Source of the DNA: Lineus longissimus
Taxonomy: Eukaryota > Nemertea > Pilidiophora > Heteronemertea > Lineidae
Direction of reading: 5' to 3'
DNA: 64,000 nt
NCBI RefSeq assembly: GCF_910592395.1
Contig: NC_088326.1
Span: 1,927,001-1,991,000 of the forward strand
The notes under the pieces were generated by a model, which saw nothing but the letters and a program-made list of their open reading frames with translations, was not told where the DNA came from and did not search any database. Positions 13,654-24,850 of the stretch are shown here, piece after piece (within the stretch, counting starts at the first letter, position 1; each line of letters starts with the position of its first letter). Both the position numbers and the translations under genes were made by a program.

Positions 13654-13770
13654 GATGATATGAATAAAGACTAGCAAATGCTTTTACTCTGGTTTTGTAC
13701 AGGAAGGCCTAGTGTAAATGTACATGGAGATTTAGATAAAAGCATTTGATTGTCTTTATTCATATCACCC
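13654..13770. mobile_element. MITE, GGTGATATGAATAAAG family, copy 1
   Basis: A short element of about 117 bp has terminal inverted repeats. The left end reads GATGATATGAATAAAGACT and the right end is its complement, AGTCTTTATTCATATCACC-like. An inner ATGCTTTTA / TAAAAGCAT pair extends the inverted repeat. A second copy sits at 33743-33901. Confidence 0.75.
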
Positions 13771-16700
13771 ATTGACTAAGTACATTCATGCCGTCCCATG
13801 CATTTAACAGGAAATCTTGGTTGTCATGATGCGTTTAACTTAACATGTATGCTTCTTTAAAGGCCTACATTATGTGTGTTCATTGCGTGTTCTTGTTACT
13901 CAAGTAAACATTAATACACTTTGCCCTAGTGCAGTTATTATGCATACAAATTTGATGAAATTGACATTTACAGTATTTGCATCTGTTCAAATACGCTATT
14001 GAAATTTATATTCAGTATAAGCTTATATGCACTGCCACACATTTACTCAATTGGAAATTTTTTAATTCTCTCGAGTTAATATTCTTTAAAACCCACAGTA
14101 GGCCTTTAAGAATAGGTCAGAATTGATTACGGTGCACCTTAAGTTCTTTTGATAAGTAGTTTGTTTATGTCTTTTGCAGACCAAAAACCCTTGCGTTAAG
14201 GTCAACAGGTGCCGAATTTTAGATAAACTGACATTTAAAACTCCAAAGGCTTTAATCTGAATTAATCCCACAAAATAATCCTGCTAGCAATAGGACTAGT
14301 GTGGTTTTGGCCGGTTCTCCTTGAAGCAAGAGCAGACATGAATGTTGGCAAGAATGTTCGGGCCAACACACTATACATGTATTTCTAGATAGTTTTAACT
14401 TTGAATTTTCAGATGAAATATAACGTTACGTTCAAATATTCAATTTTCGAAGCGAAATCACCAAATATCTTATTCAAGTCTGATTGTAGGAGAACGATGA
14501 CAGGCAAAATCTCATGGGGCCCGGATGCAAGAGCTAATACAATTCTCAAAAGATTAGTAATCATTAAGCAACAACGAATAATCGTGAAGAAAGTTTCTGC
14601 TGACACAGAAAGGATTTGATCTTCCAGGGAAGTATAAAATGCCAACCAAAATTTTCGAGTATAACATCTTGGGCTGAACTTGACCCGCATCCGGGGTCCT
14701 GGGTACGTCACCATTGTTTTGGTTATTTTTAGAGGCGTAGATACGTATTTCATTAAAAATTTGAAATCTGGAACTGAATTTAAAAATTTGCAATTGTATA
14801 AAATCCGTATTCTGAATATAAATACTAGTATCAACATGGTCTTTGTGGTAGACAGAGATATACCAATACCATGAACAACTGCACTATCAATACGGCATTG
14901 ATATAACTGCATTTCCATCTTCCTGACCAACGATTTAAAAAAAACTGTGTTTGCCTGTCCCTATAATGCCAGCCTTCGATTCTTTGGTGGTATTATTATA
15001 TAGGTCATGTTTTGTTGATAAGATGTTGTTTTTTAATTTGAGCAAATATGGATAACCTAGATGTGTATGTATTTATGATATTCAAATGCAAACAATGGGA
15101 GAATGAGACACAAATATTATTCACCAATTTCATTTTTGGGTCATAACTTTCTATCTGTAATGCAAAATGAATTGATGTGACACGCATTCCTTTAGGACAT
15201 ATCCAGTAGAACCTCTCTATTAAGGACGGGGACACCATCAGGATCATAAATGACATTATTATTTGAAACTGGTATCTTTGTAAACCAAGGCAAGGCAAGG
15301 CAAACCAAGGCAAGGCATCAATTGTCCATCGTGATTGGCTTGATTGGTTAATGATCGACAGTCAATTACGTTAGATAATTGGCACGTGCAGGCACTGGAA
15401 CACTGCTCCAACGGGGGTTCTTTTTTGGCGCCAAAGAACCCCACAGGTAGAGAACTTGATACAAAACATAGGTGTACAGAAAGCCTTATACTTGGAGTAA
15501 CGCATACAAATTGCAGGTTTATGCCTAAAAGGCCTATGATATTTTAATAGCAAAACAGAAAGAAAATTAATGAGGGTATATGTATCAGCCCATACCTGGT
15601 TGCCTTGTGTACATATATTTATCCGAATCCGCAAGACTAATCCACCATAATAATCCAAAAAGAGCAGTAAATCCAAGATTACGCTGGAAATCCGACCAAT
15701 CCATGATGTTTTAGTGCTTCATCGTCGCATTGAAACAACTCAACAGCCTAACATTTCACGAGGAAAACCCGATAGTGATTCACCATCCAAATTGGACTCG
15801 ACCACGGAGGGGTGAGAGATAGACACGCGCCAAATTATGATTCAAAGTATAGGAAATATTATCGTATAAATGCAAATCAAGCCCACAGTTGGTAAAACTA
15901 AGCAATGGAAATGATATTTAGATGCTTTATTATGGATTTTCAATGTTTTTGTGTGATTTTGATGCGTGTAAATACTAATCATCCCTATTTTAAAATGAAC
16001 TCGCCCCGTTGCAATTCAAATATTGGGTTATTTCACAGCTGGCGGTGATATTCTCAATGATATTCCACTTCATTCGCGTTAGTTCGCATTATATACTTGC
16101 TGTCAATAGTTCCAGAGGTATTCACTATGTTGAATAACAGGTAAACAATGTCAAACCAAACCGTAGAGGGCCCGATTGAGAGTCAAGATGTATTTTCTAA
16201 TAGGGCAGTAAACCCGCTAGCTGGGGGCAATGAGGACTAACGAAGGTATAAGTACCCATCCTGAGATTCAGGGTTCGATGTCATACACAAAATTGCATCC
16301 TGAGAAAATCAGGGTCTCTGAGCCCTGCACGCAGCGTGCATGCCGGAGTCCTCAAGATGAGTATATATTGAAAAACAACAGTTTTTTTGCTTCGTACTTA
16401 CGTACGTAGGCCTGCGAAACCTATTGGGTACGGAGCCCCATCCCGCAAAACAGCACCTTTGAACGTACGACCGTCCCTGGATCGGAGTACGTCGGAAGAA
16501 CACTGACACTAACGCCCCCAAGAAGGAAGGTGGCTTACTATCAATTGTATTTGTGTACGACAAGTTCACGGCGCGTACTGAATCGTAGGGCGAGTTTTGT
16601 TTGTTGAACATGTCAGCTATAGATGGCCACACTGCAGACTGTTTTATTGACATCCTCGGCCTCAGGAGTAATCAACCTTGCCAATAATGCATCAATCAGC

Positions 16701-17279
16701 TATCGAGATGAGGTAACCTCGTCCCTCCAGCTAGCTACCTTGTGTAAATTATTGAATGGAAGAAACTGGTGAAAGGTCTATTGGAAGTCCTCATGTTTTA
16801 GAAGTTGTTGGTAAAGATGGCTGTAAGAATCTGTACCATTGGCATACAAATGTAACACCTTAGAAAAACACTCAGCGGTTACCACCACCAGTATTTACTT
16901 GTCTTCAAGGTATTTTTGAGACTTTCCCGGAAGAAGTGTCAAGACCATTTTTATAATCTCACGACAACCACGACAATTGGCCCACGCGGTGGCAGAGTCA
17001 ATCATGTAGTGTCAGACATCTGAGTGGAGAGTGGAAGGCGAGGAGGGAAGTCGCATTCCCACAAAATGCAAGATCTCATCGGTTTCACTGTATCCTATTA
17101 ATAATCTTTGGATTTAATAACCGGACGCTATTGGGAGGATCATTTTGAGGTAGGAATGTCTTGGTTTTACTGAAAATTAGTTGAGATATCTTAACTTTAG
17201 AAGTGTATTTTTTCACCCCAAAACGAAAATGGTGGTCGTCGTTCTCAACTTAAATGCGCCGCCCGCTTCCCCAAAATTG
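13771..17279. other. No supportable gene; intergenic sequence
   Basis: The frames here, including a 173-codon minus-strand frame at 14409-14930, lack domain motifs and look like chance frames in AT-rich DNA. A fragment of the CAGTRGAACC element starts at 15204. A small AAGGC minisatellite lies at about 15282-15318. Confidence 0.45.
15204..15240. mobile_element. MITE fragment, CAGTRGAACC family
   Basis: Only the left terminal region is present, starting CAGTAGAACCTCTCTATTAA. The rest of the element is missing or too diverged to recognise. Confidence 0.6.
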
Positions 17280-17411
17280 ACAAGTGATATTCAGTTGCGT
17301 CCGCGCTCTCGAAATGCGGAATTTTGACGCTTTATTTGTCATTTTTGATGTGGCTTTCCTCTCCGCTTGCTTCAGGGGCGTAGCTGGATTTTTGGTCTTG
17401 GCCTTGGCCTC

Positions 17412-17446
17412 GGGTGGGGACGGGGGCGGAGGGGGGGGGGGGGGCG
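17412..17446 (+). promoter_or_regulatory. G-rich run upstream of the DMRT gene
   Basis: A cluster of G tracts, including an uninterrupted run of more than ten G, lies about 200 bp upstream of the predicted DMRT start codon. Four or more G tracts at short spacing on the sense strand fit a G-quadruplex. A regulatory role is inference from position only. Confidence 0.4.
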
Positions 17447-17647
17447 AATGTCACTTTGAAACAAGTTTTTTTGCTGACAACTGACATCTGAGATATCTGG
17501 GGCACTTGCGTTCCACCTGCCCCCTCCCTAGTTTGACCCTTGCTCTTAATCAGCAAATAAGTAGCCTCTCTGCTGATCAGGTAATAAGAGTGGCTGATCC
17601 CGACCGCTCTCTAGTCTATAGCCTACTGTCTGTGTTGTGGGGAAAAA

Positions 17648-20600
17648 ATGGCAGACTTGGTGTCACTTCAGTCTGATCTTGATGTTCGCGATGGGATGTA
17701 AAATTTCAACAAAACTTGGGGTTGAATGTGGCAGTGAAGTCATCAGCACGTCACGGCTGGGGGATGGGGAGGGGATGTCGTCATGATATTGATAATAAGG
17801 TGGTGACTGACAAATACTAGCTGGTCTTTATTATTTCAGTTCTGTGGCGGTGGACAACACAATGCAAACAGTTCCTAAGACGCGGGCGCCAAAATGTGCT
17901 CGATGTAGAAACCATGGCGTTGTAAGGGATCTTAAGGGACATAAACAGTATTGTCCCTTTAAGGATTGCCTTTGTCAACTCTGCCAACTGAACTTGGCTA
18001 GGAGAAAAGTGATGGCGAGTCAAATCGCACTGAGGAGACAACATGACCTTGAGCAAGAAATGAGAAGTTTGCAGACTTCAGGTGAAAATATGCGAGATTC
18101 AGGTGGTGAGCTGTCATTAAATCTATTTTTATTTTTTGTTGTCATTCATATTGTTGTCCTAACTTAATCAGAATAGATTGCTTTCTCACCTGTCGGGCTG
18201 TTTTTTATCACCTTTTTCACAGGCAACTTGAGTTTACCATTGGGATTGTACTATTTTAGCAAAAGTATTTTGAATGAAGCCATTTAGGCCTACTGTTTAT
18301 TCTCTGAAAAAAGCTTCTCAATAGAGTGGCCTCCGCCTCCGCGCATGATACTCATTTTGTTCATCACCATGGAGACAGGGTGAGACCATCTTGCTCTTCT
18401 AGCAGAAATGTTGGAATTAATGATGAGGTGAAAATGGGTGCTCATCTTTGCCACAAAATTAATCAAAATTCCCTAAAAATTTATAAGTCTACCATTCTTT
18501 TGTTTACAGTTTGCAAAACCTTGTCTGGAAACAAAATTGACGCAAAAATGCGATCGCCTAAGTGTGCCTTGTGTCAAAATCATGGCGTTGTAAGACATTT
18601 GCGGGGACACAAGCAATACTGTGAATTTCGGGATTGTATGTGCGCTAAATGCAAGTTAAACGTCGCTCGACGTAAAATTATGGCAGTGCAGATCGCGGTT
18701 AGACGACAACAAACACTGGAAGAAGAGACATCGGTTTTGCAGAGTGAAAACATGAGAGCAGGTAGGACCAAAATTGTTTGTTGTTGCATTAAGTGCCTCA
18801 CAGATGAGTTAGGTGTATTGCTGCAGTGTGTGGTGATTATTAACCTCTGTCTGCGGGTGAAACTTGGCACTGCTGGGTTTGGCATATATTGCAGGTTGCA
18901 GCGATTGGGATAATTGGCACAGGTTGTTGCACGACAAAAAGGTTGATGGTTCATTTGGGAGGCACTTTAGTCCATGTCAGTTTTCCCCACAGAAACTTTC
19001 CTGGGTCAACTGCTCCGACCATATTTTGACACATTCCAGTTATGCCCAAGTTGGCAGCAAAATATGTCTGGTAGCTCTACCATTTAAAACCATTGATTAC
19101 CAACTCCATGATTCTGTCCGGGTGCTATTTTTTTGTCCGGGTGCTAAAATAAATAAAAAACATTATAACAAGATAAAGAGACTCGTGGAAAAATATGAAG
19201 GTCAAGTCAGTTGAGAAAGCAAGTCTTTTCCATTGATGTGATTGAATAAATACATACTCAAGATTACTGAGGAATTCGCACAAAAGGCCAAGATATAAGC
19301 ATGACAACTTAGGTTTGCCAAACATTGTCTAAAGTGTCACTGAGTGAACATGTTATGGCATCAACTGACCTCTGCTTTCTCCAGTTTCCATATCATTGAT
19401 ACAGTCTTATATTGGTGAAACTAGAGTATCTTTTAAATTTAGCATCTAGAGTGTGTTTTTGTTGTACTGGCCACTGGTTACACTCCTCGAGAATTTTATC
19501 ACAGTTTGTAATCTTCTCAATGATTTATTGAAATGTTCGTACTGGTTTGTAGTAGTCGCTATGTATCAACTTGTTATACAAAGTGTCAACACGGTGATTT
19601 GTGGGACAACATTTCAAAGTCAATAGGTGCATTCAGTGCTATTTGACAGGCCAGGCAGGGCCGTATCAGAACCCGATAATTTAGACTGTAATGAGCGGTT
19701 TCATAGGCATAGGCTGGGGGTGAGCGGGTTGGGGTAATTCGTTAAAACCAACCCTTTCAATTTTTTGAACATACCCCTCCTTTAGATCAAACTACCTCCC
19801 CATCTAAAAGACTATGAGTTTTTTATGGCGTTGTGTTAGAATAGATGGTAAGTTATCACTTTTTTTTAATGACTTGACACAAATCTGTGATTAATGGGAA
19901 TTTTTTTAAGCATCTTGCAAGTTTGTCAAGGCAAACCATGTACTCAAGTCAACAAAATTGTGAAGTAGCAACATGTTGAAAAAACACAACATACATTGAA
20001 CACATACATTGAACACCAACTGATACAAAGTCACAAAGGAACAATGATTTTTAAATAAACATTATGTATCATTCTGTGCACATTGTATCTCTGTAAAAAA
20101 TACACAATACATGTTTGTTAAAAGTTGCTTGCACTGACATGACTGACTCTCTTGTGCCAGTGCTTGGTGCTACGCAAACAAAAAGCTTTTTTGCAGTTAA
20201 GACCAAAATCTCTTGTTTGCGATGATCATTGCTGCACCCTGCAAGAAATATCCAACACAGCACCACGCAGTTCTACCCAAAATCTCTTGTTTGCGATGAT
20301 CATTGCTGCACCCTGCAATAAATATCAAACACAGCACCACGCAGTTCTACCCAAAATCTCGTTTGCGATGACCATCGCTGCACCCTGCAATAAATATCAA
20401 ACACAGCACCACGCAGTTCTACCCAAAATCTCTTGTTTGCGATGACCATCGCTGCACCCTGCAATAAATATCAAACACAGCACCACGCAGTTCTACCCAA
20501 AATCTCTTGTTTGCGATGACCATCGCTGCACCCTGCAATAAATATCCAACACAGCACCACGCAGTTCTACCCAAAATCTCTTGTTTGCGATGACCATCGC

Positions 20601-22677
20601 TGCACCCTGCAATAAATATCAAACACAGCACCACGCAGTTCTACCCAAAATCTCTTGTTTGCGATGACCATTGCTGCACCCTGCAATAAATATCAAACAC
20701 AGCACCACGCAGTTCTACCCAAAATCTCTTGTTTGCGATGACCATCGCTGCACCCTGCAATAAATATCAAACACAGCACCACGCAGTTCTACCCAAAATC
20801 TCTTGTTTGCGATGACCATTGCTGCACCCTGCAATAAATATCAAACACAGCACCACGCAGTTCTACCCAAAATCTCTTGTTTGCGATGACCATTGCTGCA
20901 CCCTGCAATAAATATCCAACACAGCACCACGCAGTTCTACCCAAAATCTCTTGTTTGCGATGACCATTGCTGCACCCTGCAATAAATATCCAACATAACA
21001 CCAGGCAGTTCTACACAAAATCTCTTGTTTGCGATGACCATCGCTGCACCCTGCAATAAATATCCAACACAGCAGCACCCAGTTCTACCAGTGAACAAGC
21101 AATCTTTTTGTTGCTCTTGGCAGCAATAGTTAACGCAAATCACTCCCACAAAAATGTCTTGTTTTCCGAGTACTGTACTTTAAAAGAACCTGAAGCCCAT
21201 ATCAGAATTGGTGAAGGAACGAAGATGGCAATGGTTGGGCCATGTGCTCCGAATGCCTGCAAACGCATTGCCAAGGAGAGCACTCACATGGACACCACAG
21301 GGGAGACGGAATAGAGGCTGACCAAGAGAGACCTGGCGGCATTCCATGGCAAAGGAACTTCAAGAGAAGGGCCTAACGTGGGAGGCAGCCAGACAGCGAG
21401 CAGCCAACAGACTTGAGTGGAGGACCCTGAGGAACGCCCCATGTGCCACCTAGGGCACGAAGGGTCCTAAAGAAAGGAAAAGAGTACTTTAAAAGAACAA
21501 GGGCAGGATGATCTTCCCTCTAAAATTATTGCTTCTTCTAAAGTTCTATCATTCATCTTGTTAGGTGCGGGGCCAAATTCCCCTGATTTGCTTAGGAATA
21601 GGATGGCACCGGCAAATAATTCGATGACTTACATGCCAAACGCATCACACTCTGTTCAGCATATGATGTTTGGTAAGCAAGAATTTCATCAGTTTTGTTT
21701 TCGTGTTGTCAAATGAGGCCAGGAAAAGTCAATTCATTCATCTTCTTGATTTGAGCGGCACTGTCAAATGCAAACTTTAAAAGTCTGAAAATTTCAACTC
21801 TAATTCACTTTATTTCTTTGTCTTGTCTCTAGGTGCTGGCCGCAATTCTTCCGATTCGTTCTTAAGGATGGCACCAACATCTAGCACGGCAAACTACGTG
21901 CCGAATATTACGCACACCGTCCACCACATGATGTTGGGTGAGGTTTCCTCCTTAATTTCCCCCTCCCCGGGCCAAATCTGAAAACCCTGAAAAAAGGGTT
22001 CCGATCGGATGCATTTCGCTTTGCACTAGAACTTCAGCCAATGAGAGAATATGCCTTGGCCTTGTGCTAGAGCTAGACACCTGATTTCCTCAAGATAGAT
22101 TGAAGGGCTAAGGCTTGTGGTGCTCATATCATTATTCTTCTGTAGCATAACTAGTCTTCGGCAATCATTCGAGTCAAGCACGTGGATGATTGTCCATTTC
22201 ATTTTGAGAAACTGCCGATTTCAGGTGCTGGTCGAAATTCGTCTGATTCACTTCTTCGAATGGCACCGGCAAATAATTCAGCGAGTTACTTACCGAATGT
22301 TTCACACTCTGTCCAGCACATGATGTTGGGTAAGTTTGATTCTTTGTAACAAGAAGATTGACTTAAAGTTTAAAAAGTTAAAGAACAGGTTTGCTTTTTA
22401 CTTCGCTTCTTCAAGGGAATGGGTGAATAGGTACTGCCCAAAATGGATCAACTGTATCTGTAGTACAGCTAGTCTTATTTGGTTCTGCTATGCACTACAC
22501 TACCTGCGCCATAAGGACTACCCTGTCAGACAAAAAGTCTTGCCATCCAGCCCTTTTTAAAAGGATGTTCCCAAACTCTGTTTCTTTCCAGATGACAAAA
22601 ACCTGCAGAGTCCAGAGAGGAGAATGTCACCCATGCAGATGCCTGCCCCGTCTTACCATCCTAACGGATTTCTCTAA
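17648..22677 (+). CDS. DMRT-family transcription factor with two DM domains (7 exons, 323 aa)
   Basis: Predicted sequence-specific DNA-binding regulator of the doublesex/mab-3 family, which acts in the nucleus, typically in sexual or neural development. Exons: 17648-17697, 17840-18105, 18510-18761, 21565-21672, 21833-21937, 22225-22329, 22592-22677. All junctions are GT-AG and the total is 972 nt, giving 323 residues. DM domain 1 is about residues 34-85 (starts [10 protein letters not shown]) and DM domain 2 about 122-173 (starts [10 protein letters not shown]). Both keep the CCHC/HCCC zinc ligands and the basic ARRK tail. Residues 190-295 are three copies of one 35-36-residue module. The last exon encodes a short tail ending NGFL. 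I see no DMA domain. The start has a favourable context (AAAAATGG) in an exon whose donor leaves the phase the next exon needs. The exact donor of exon 2 could be 3 nt earlier. The orthologue group is not assignable by eye. Confidence 0.85.
18510..18761 (+). other. Exon 3 of the DMRT gene: second DM domain (phase-symmetric)
   Basis: This exon encodes a complete second DM zinc module. It enters and leaves in the same phase, so skipping it keeps the frame. Exon 1 ends with two codon bases, but this exon needs only one. It therefore cannot replace the first DM exon directly and can only follow it. An open frame continues upstream of the acceptor to 18326, but that stretch has no DM-like features and looks intronic. 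Confidence 0.75.
18866..18908 (-). repeat. Isolated inverted relative of the 74-bp satellite monomer
   Basis: About 40 bp containing TATATTGCAGGTTGCAGCGATT matches, with some mismatches, the reverse complement of the satellite unit found at 20209-21087 in the same intron. It is a single partial unit in the opposite orientation. Confidence 0.55.
19200..20200 (+). other. Intron of the DMRT gene; nothing further recognised
   Basis: This AT-rich stretch lies inside the roughly 2.8-kb intron between the second DM exon and the first tail exon. I see no exon with family similarity, no tandem array and no element ends. Confidence 0.5.
20209..21087 (+). repeat. 74-bp tandem satellite inside the DMRT intron, about 12 copies
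   Basis: Successive units start at 20209, 20283, 20357, 20429 and so on. The period is 74 bp, with one unit two bases shorter. The unit contains TCTCTTGTTTGCGATGA, then GCTGCACCCTGCAATAAATA, then CACGCAGTTCTACCC. Copies differ by only a few substitutions, which suggests recent amplification. The minus-strand frames across it only repeat the array and are not genes. Confidence 0.95.
21175..21498 (+). mobile_element. 5'-truncated LINE insertion with target-site duplication
   Basis: The segment is bounded by 15-bp direct repeats, GTACTTTAAAAGAAC, at 21175-21189 and 21484-21498. Between them the plus strand encodes the C-terminal end of a LINE reverse transcriptase. It has the recognisable [23 protein letters not shown] and [11 protein letters not shown] phrases. 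One in-frame stop lies in the middle, and the frame then ends at a stop followed by a short A/G-rich tail. This is the usual product of 5'-truncated target-primed reverse transcription. It is inactive and sits in the DMRT intron. Confidence 0.8.
21565..22329 (+). repeat. Tandemly triplicated exon of the DMRT gene
   Basis: Three exons at 21565-21672, 21833-21937 and 22225-22329 encode near-repeats of one module. The pattern is GAG(R/P)NS(S/P)D, then L/F-R..MAP, then Y.PN..H.V.HMM(L/F). All begin after AG with GTGC and end TTGG or TTTG before a GT donor. All three share one phase, so any number of copies keeps the reading frame. The introns between them are 160 and 287 bp. Confidence 0.85.
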
Positions 22678-23038
22678 GGAAACGTGAGGCCAGAATAGTT
22701 AGCTGATGGAAAAACCGTGCTTAAGTTAGTTTAATCCACCAACTTGAGTTAGCTTTGGTTAAGATAAATTAACCTTAGTTAGAGTGAATTAACTTAAGAA
22801 CTTTACAGACATTCTAAAAAAATAGAGCAAATTATCTACGGCAAATTTTCCTGAGTCTGCATCATTTAGCTCTGGCCACTGTGGATGCTGACTATGGGCT
22901 CCACGCAGCAAGATTTTAAGCCAATTGATGCTGGCCCATCTGAATTTGTCCGTTTGCGTCAGTGATTTCCTTGTCTTGGATGTCCATAGTCTGTCTTAAG
23001 ATAAGGTGGTCATGGTACGGTATTGTACTGTTGTGAAA

Positions 23039-23119
23039 ACTTAAGTTATAACCAAGTAACTTAAGTTATAATCAAGTAACTTAAGTTACAATCAAGTAAC
23101 TTAAGTTATAATCAATTGA
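23039..23119. repeat. 20-bp tandem repeat, about 4 copies
   Basis: Units of ACTTAAGTTATAATCAAGTA follow each other with single-base differences. Related TTAAGTTA phrases also scatter at 22715-22800 and 23120-23150. Confidence 0.85.
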
Positions 23120-23154
23120 GTTAAGTTAGAAATAATTTAACTCAAGTCAACGTG

Positions 23155-23640
23155 TTTCATTATATTCCAAGTTACATGTTGTTCAAAATTGCGTCCCTGC
23201 TTGAGATTTTCCTCGACAGCTTGTCGAGGTATTTAAATTCCCCCTCCTCAATGTCTATGAGAGAGTAGCACTTTGCAATTTTGCTAAAGTGCTTGGCCAT
23301 ATCATGTCAACTAATCATAATTAAAACAAGTGTAGTTTTGTATTTCATGTTTTATTATATTCCAAGTTACATGTTGTCTATAATTGCGTCCCTGCTTGAG
23401 ATTTCCTTGACGGCTAGTCAAGACTATTTAGACCAAATTCCCCCTTGTCCATGAGAGAGTAGCACTCCACGTTTTTGCTAACGTGCTTTGCCATATTGTA
23501 ATTTTTCAAAACATCGGTATGCTAATCAACATTTAACAATGTGTAGTTTTGTCACTGTGTCATTGCTTGCCAATTTTTCTCTGACGGTTGGTCAAGAGTA
23601 TTCTAAATCGTAACCAAATATTGCTAATCAACATTGAAAC
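23155..23640. repeat. Imperfect tandem duplication, period about 196 bp
   Basis: A block starting TATATTCCAAGTTACATGTT at 23161 recurs at 23357 with good similarity. The shared sequence includes GCGTCCCTGCTTGAGATTT and ATGAGAGAGTAGCACT. A third, more diverged partial copy follows from about 23555. Confidence 0.7.
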
Positions 23641-24756
23641 TGAGTGTAGTATTGTAGCATATTTCATTTCATTTATTGATATATATCGTTTTACAATTTC
23701 TTGTGTCCACTAACCATAATTTTGCCATTTCATCATAACCTGGTTGTAAACAAAAAATTGTTGTTTCGTGTTCAATGGTAAGCTTTCTCTTTTGTGTAAA
23801 ATCATATCTATCAATGAACTTCTGTCCCTCAACCCGAACGCTTTGTGTATTACTGTATATACATTCCATTTTATGATTGCATCATGTTTCTTTGTGTAAT
23901 TACTGTAAACCCGGTCAGGGGCTGTCATGACTTGTAAGGTGGTAGTTCAACCTTTACAGAAGAGTAGCAGCACCCAATGTGACAGCTCTTGGCTTATTTT
24001 TCAGTATTATTTGTTTTGCAAACTTGGAGAAAGATAATTGCTCATTATTTAGAGAATTAATTTGCTGGTTTTGGTCAAACAGGAAAGTGTGGTAGTTCGA
24101 GCTCCCGGTTAGCGGTGTGCCGTAACTTGAGGCTCGAACTACAGTTGTTTCTTAGCTTAGCTTTTCCGTTTCAACCAATCCAGGTTTTAAAAAGTATTTT
24201 TCATCCATGTTTGTCCATTTAAGTATTCGTCATATCAAAAGATTATTACCATGATTATTACTGAATTGATATTGTTTACTGCTGACAAAATTCTTATGAT
24301 GTCAAAAATACTCCCCCCCCCATTTCGGTATCTGAACCCCCTAAAACCATTGAGGTATAAATAATATATATATACCTCCATGCTAAAACCCACTAAATTC
24401 CATTTGAAATACACCTGTACCAAACTAAGTTATGCATTAAATTCATTACCCACAGAAACTGTTGTCAGTTTGACGGCAATAGTTGCATAGTTTTAGCTGA
24501 TATTTGCTTGAAACTTGTTGTATTTTTGGTATCATATGAATTTTGAATTTTGTGCCTTTGCTATCACTGCTGTTCACCTGTTACAAACGCAAATTGTGCT
24601 TCAAATTGTACTTCCGTAATCAACTTTATTTTCATTGCATATTGTTATTTGCATAATAATTACCTATGAAGTAATTACAAAGTATTCAAGTTCATTTTCT
24701 TTGCATATCTGTATTGCTATTTCCATAATAATTACTTGTGAAGTAATTATTAGCAT

Positions 24757-24850
24757 ATGTCACATGGTGTGTCAGATGGTATGTCATGTGATGTATCATG
24801 TGATGTGTCACATGACATATTTCGTGTGTCACGTGATGTGCACATGTGTG
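24757..24850. repeat. Array of CAYGTG-type palindromes
   Basis: The short phrases TGTCACATGG, TGTCATGTGATG, TGTCACATGAC and TGTCACGTGATG alternate over about 90 bp. This gives many CACATG/CATGTG and one CACGTG core. It could simply be a degenerate 10-13-bp minisatellite. Confidence 0.6.

Noticed and set aside
14409-14930. 173-codon minus-strand frame
   Set aside because: No recognisable domain, hydrophobic and basic composition typical of AT-rich chance frames, and competing frames on both strands.
18326-18509. Upstream in-frame extension of the second DM exon (start at 18326)
   Set aside because: A good acceptor (TGTTTACAG) precedes 18510, and the upstream codons have no DM-family features, so the stretch is treated as intron.
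20419-21149. Several 70-codon minus-strand frames
   Set aside because: They read through the 74-bp satellite. The period is not a multiple of three, so the frames shift at each unit; they are shadows of the repeat.
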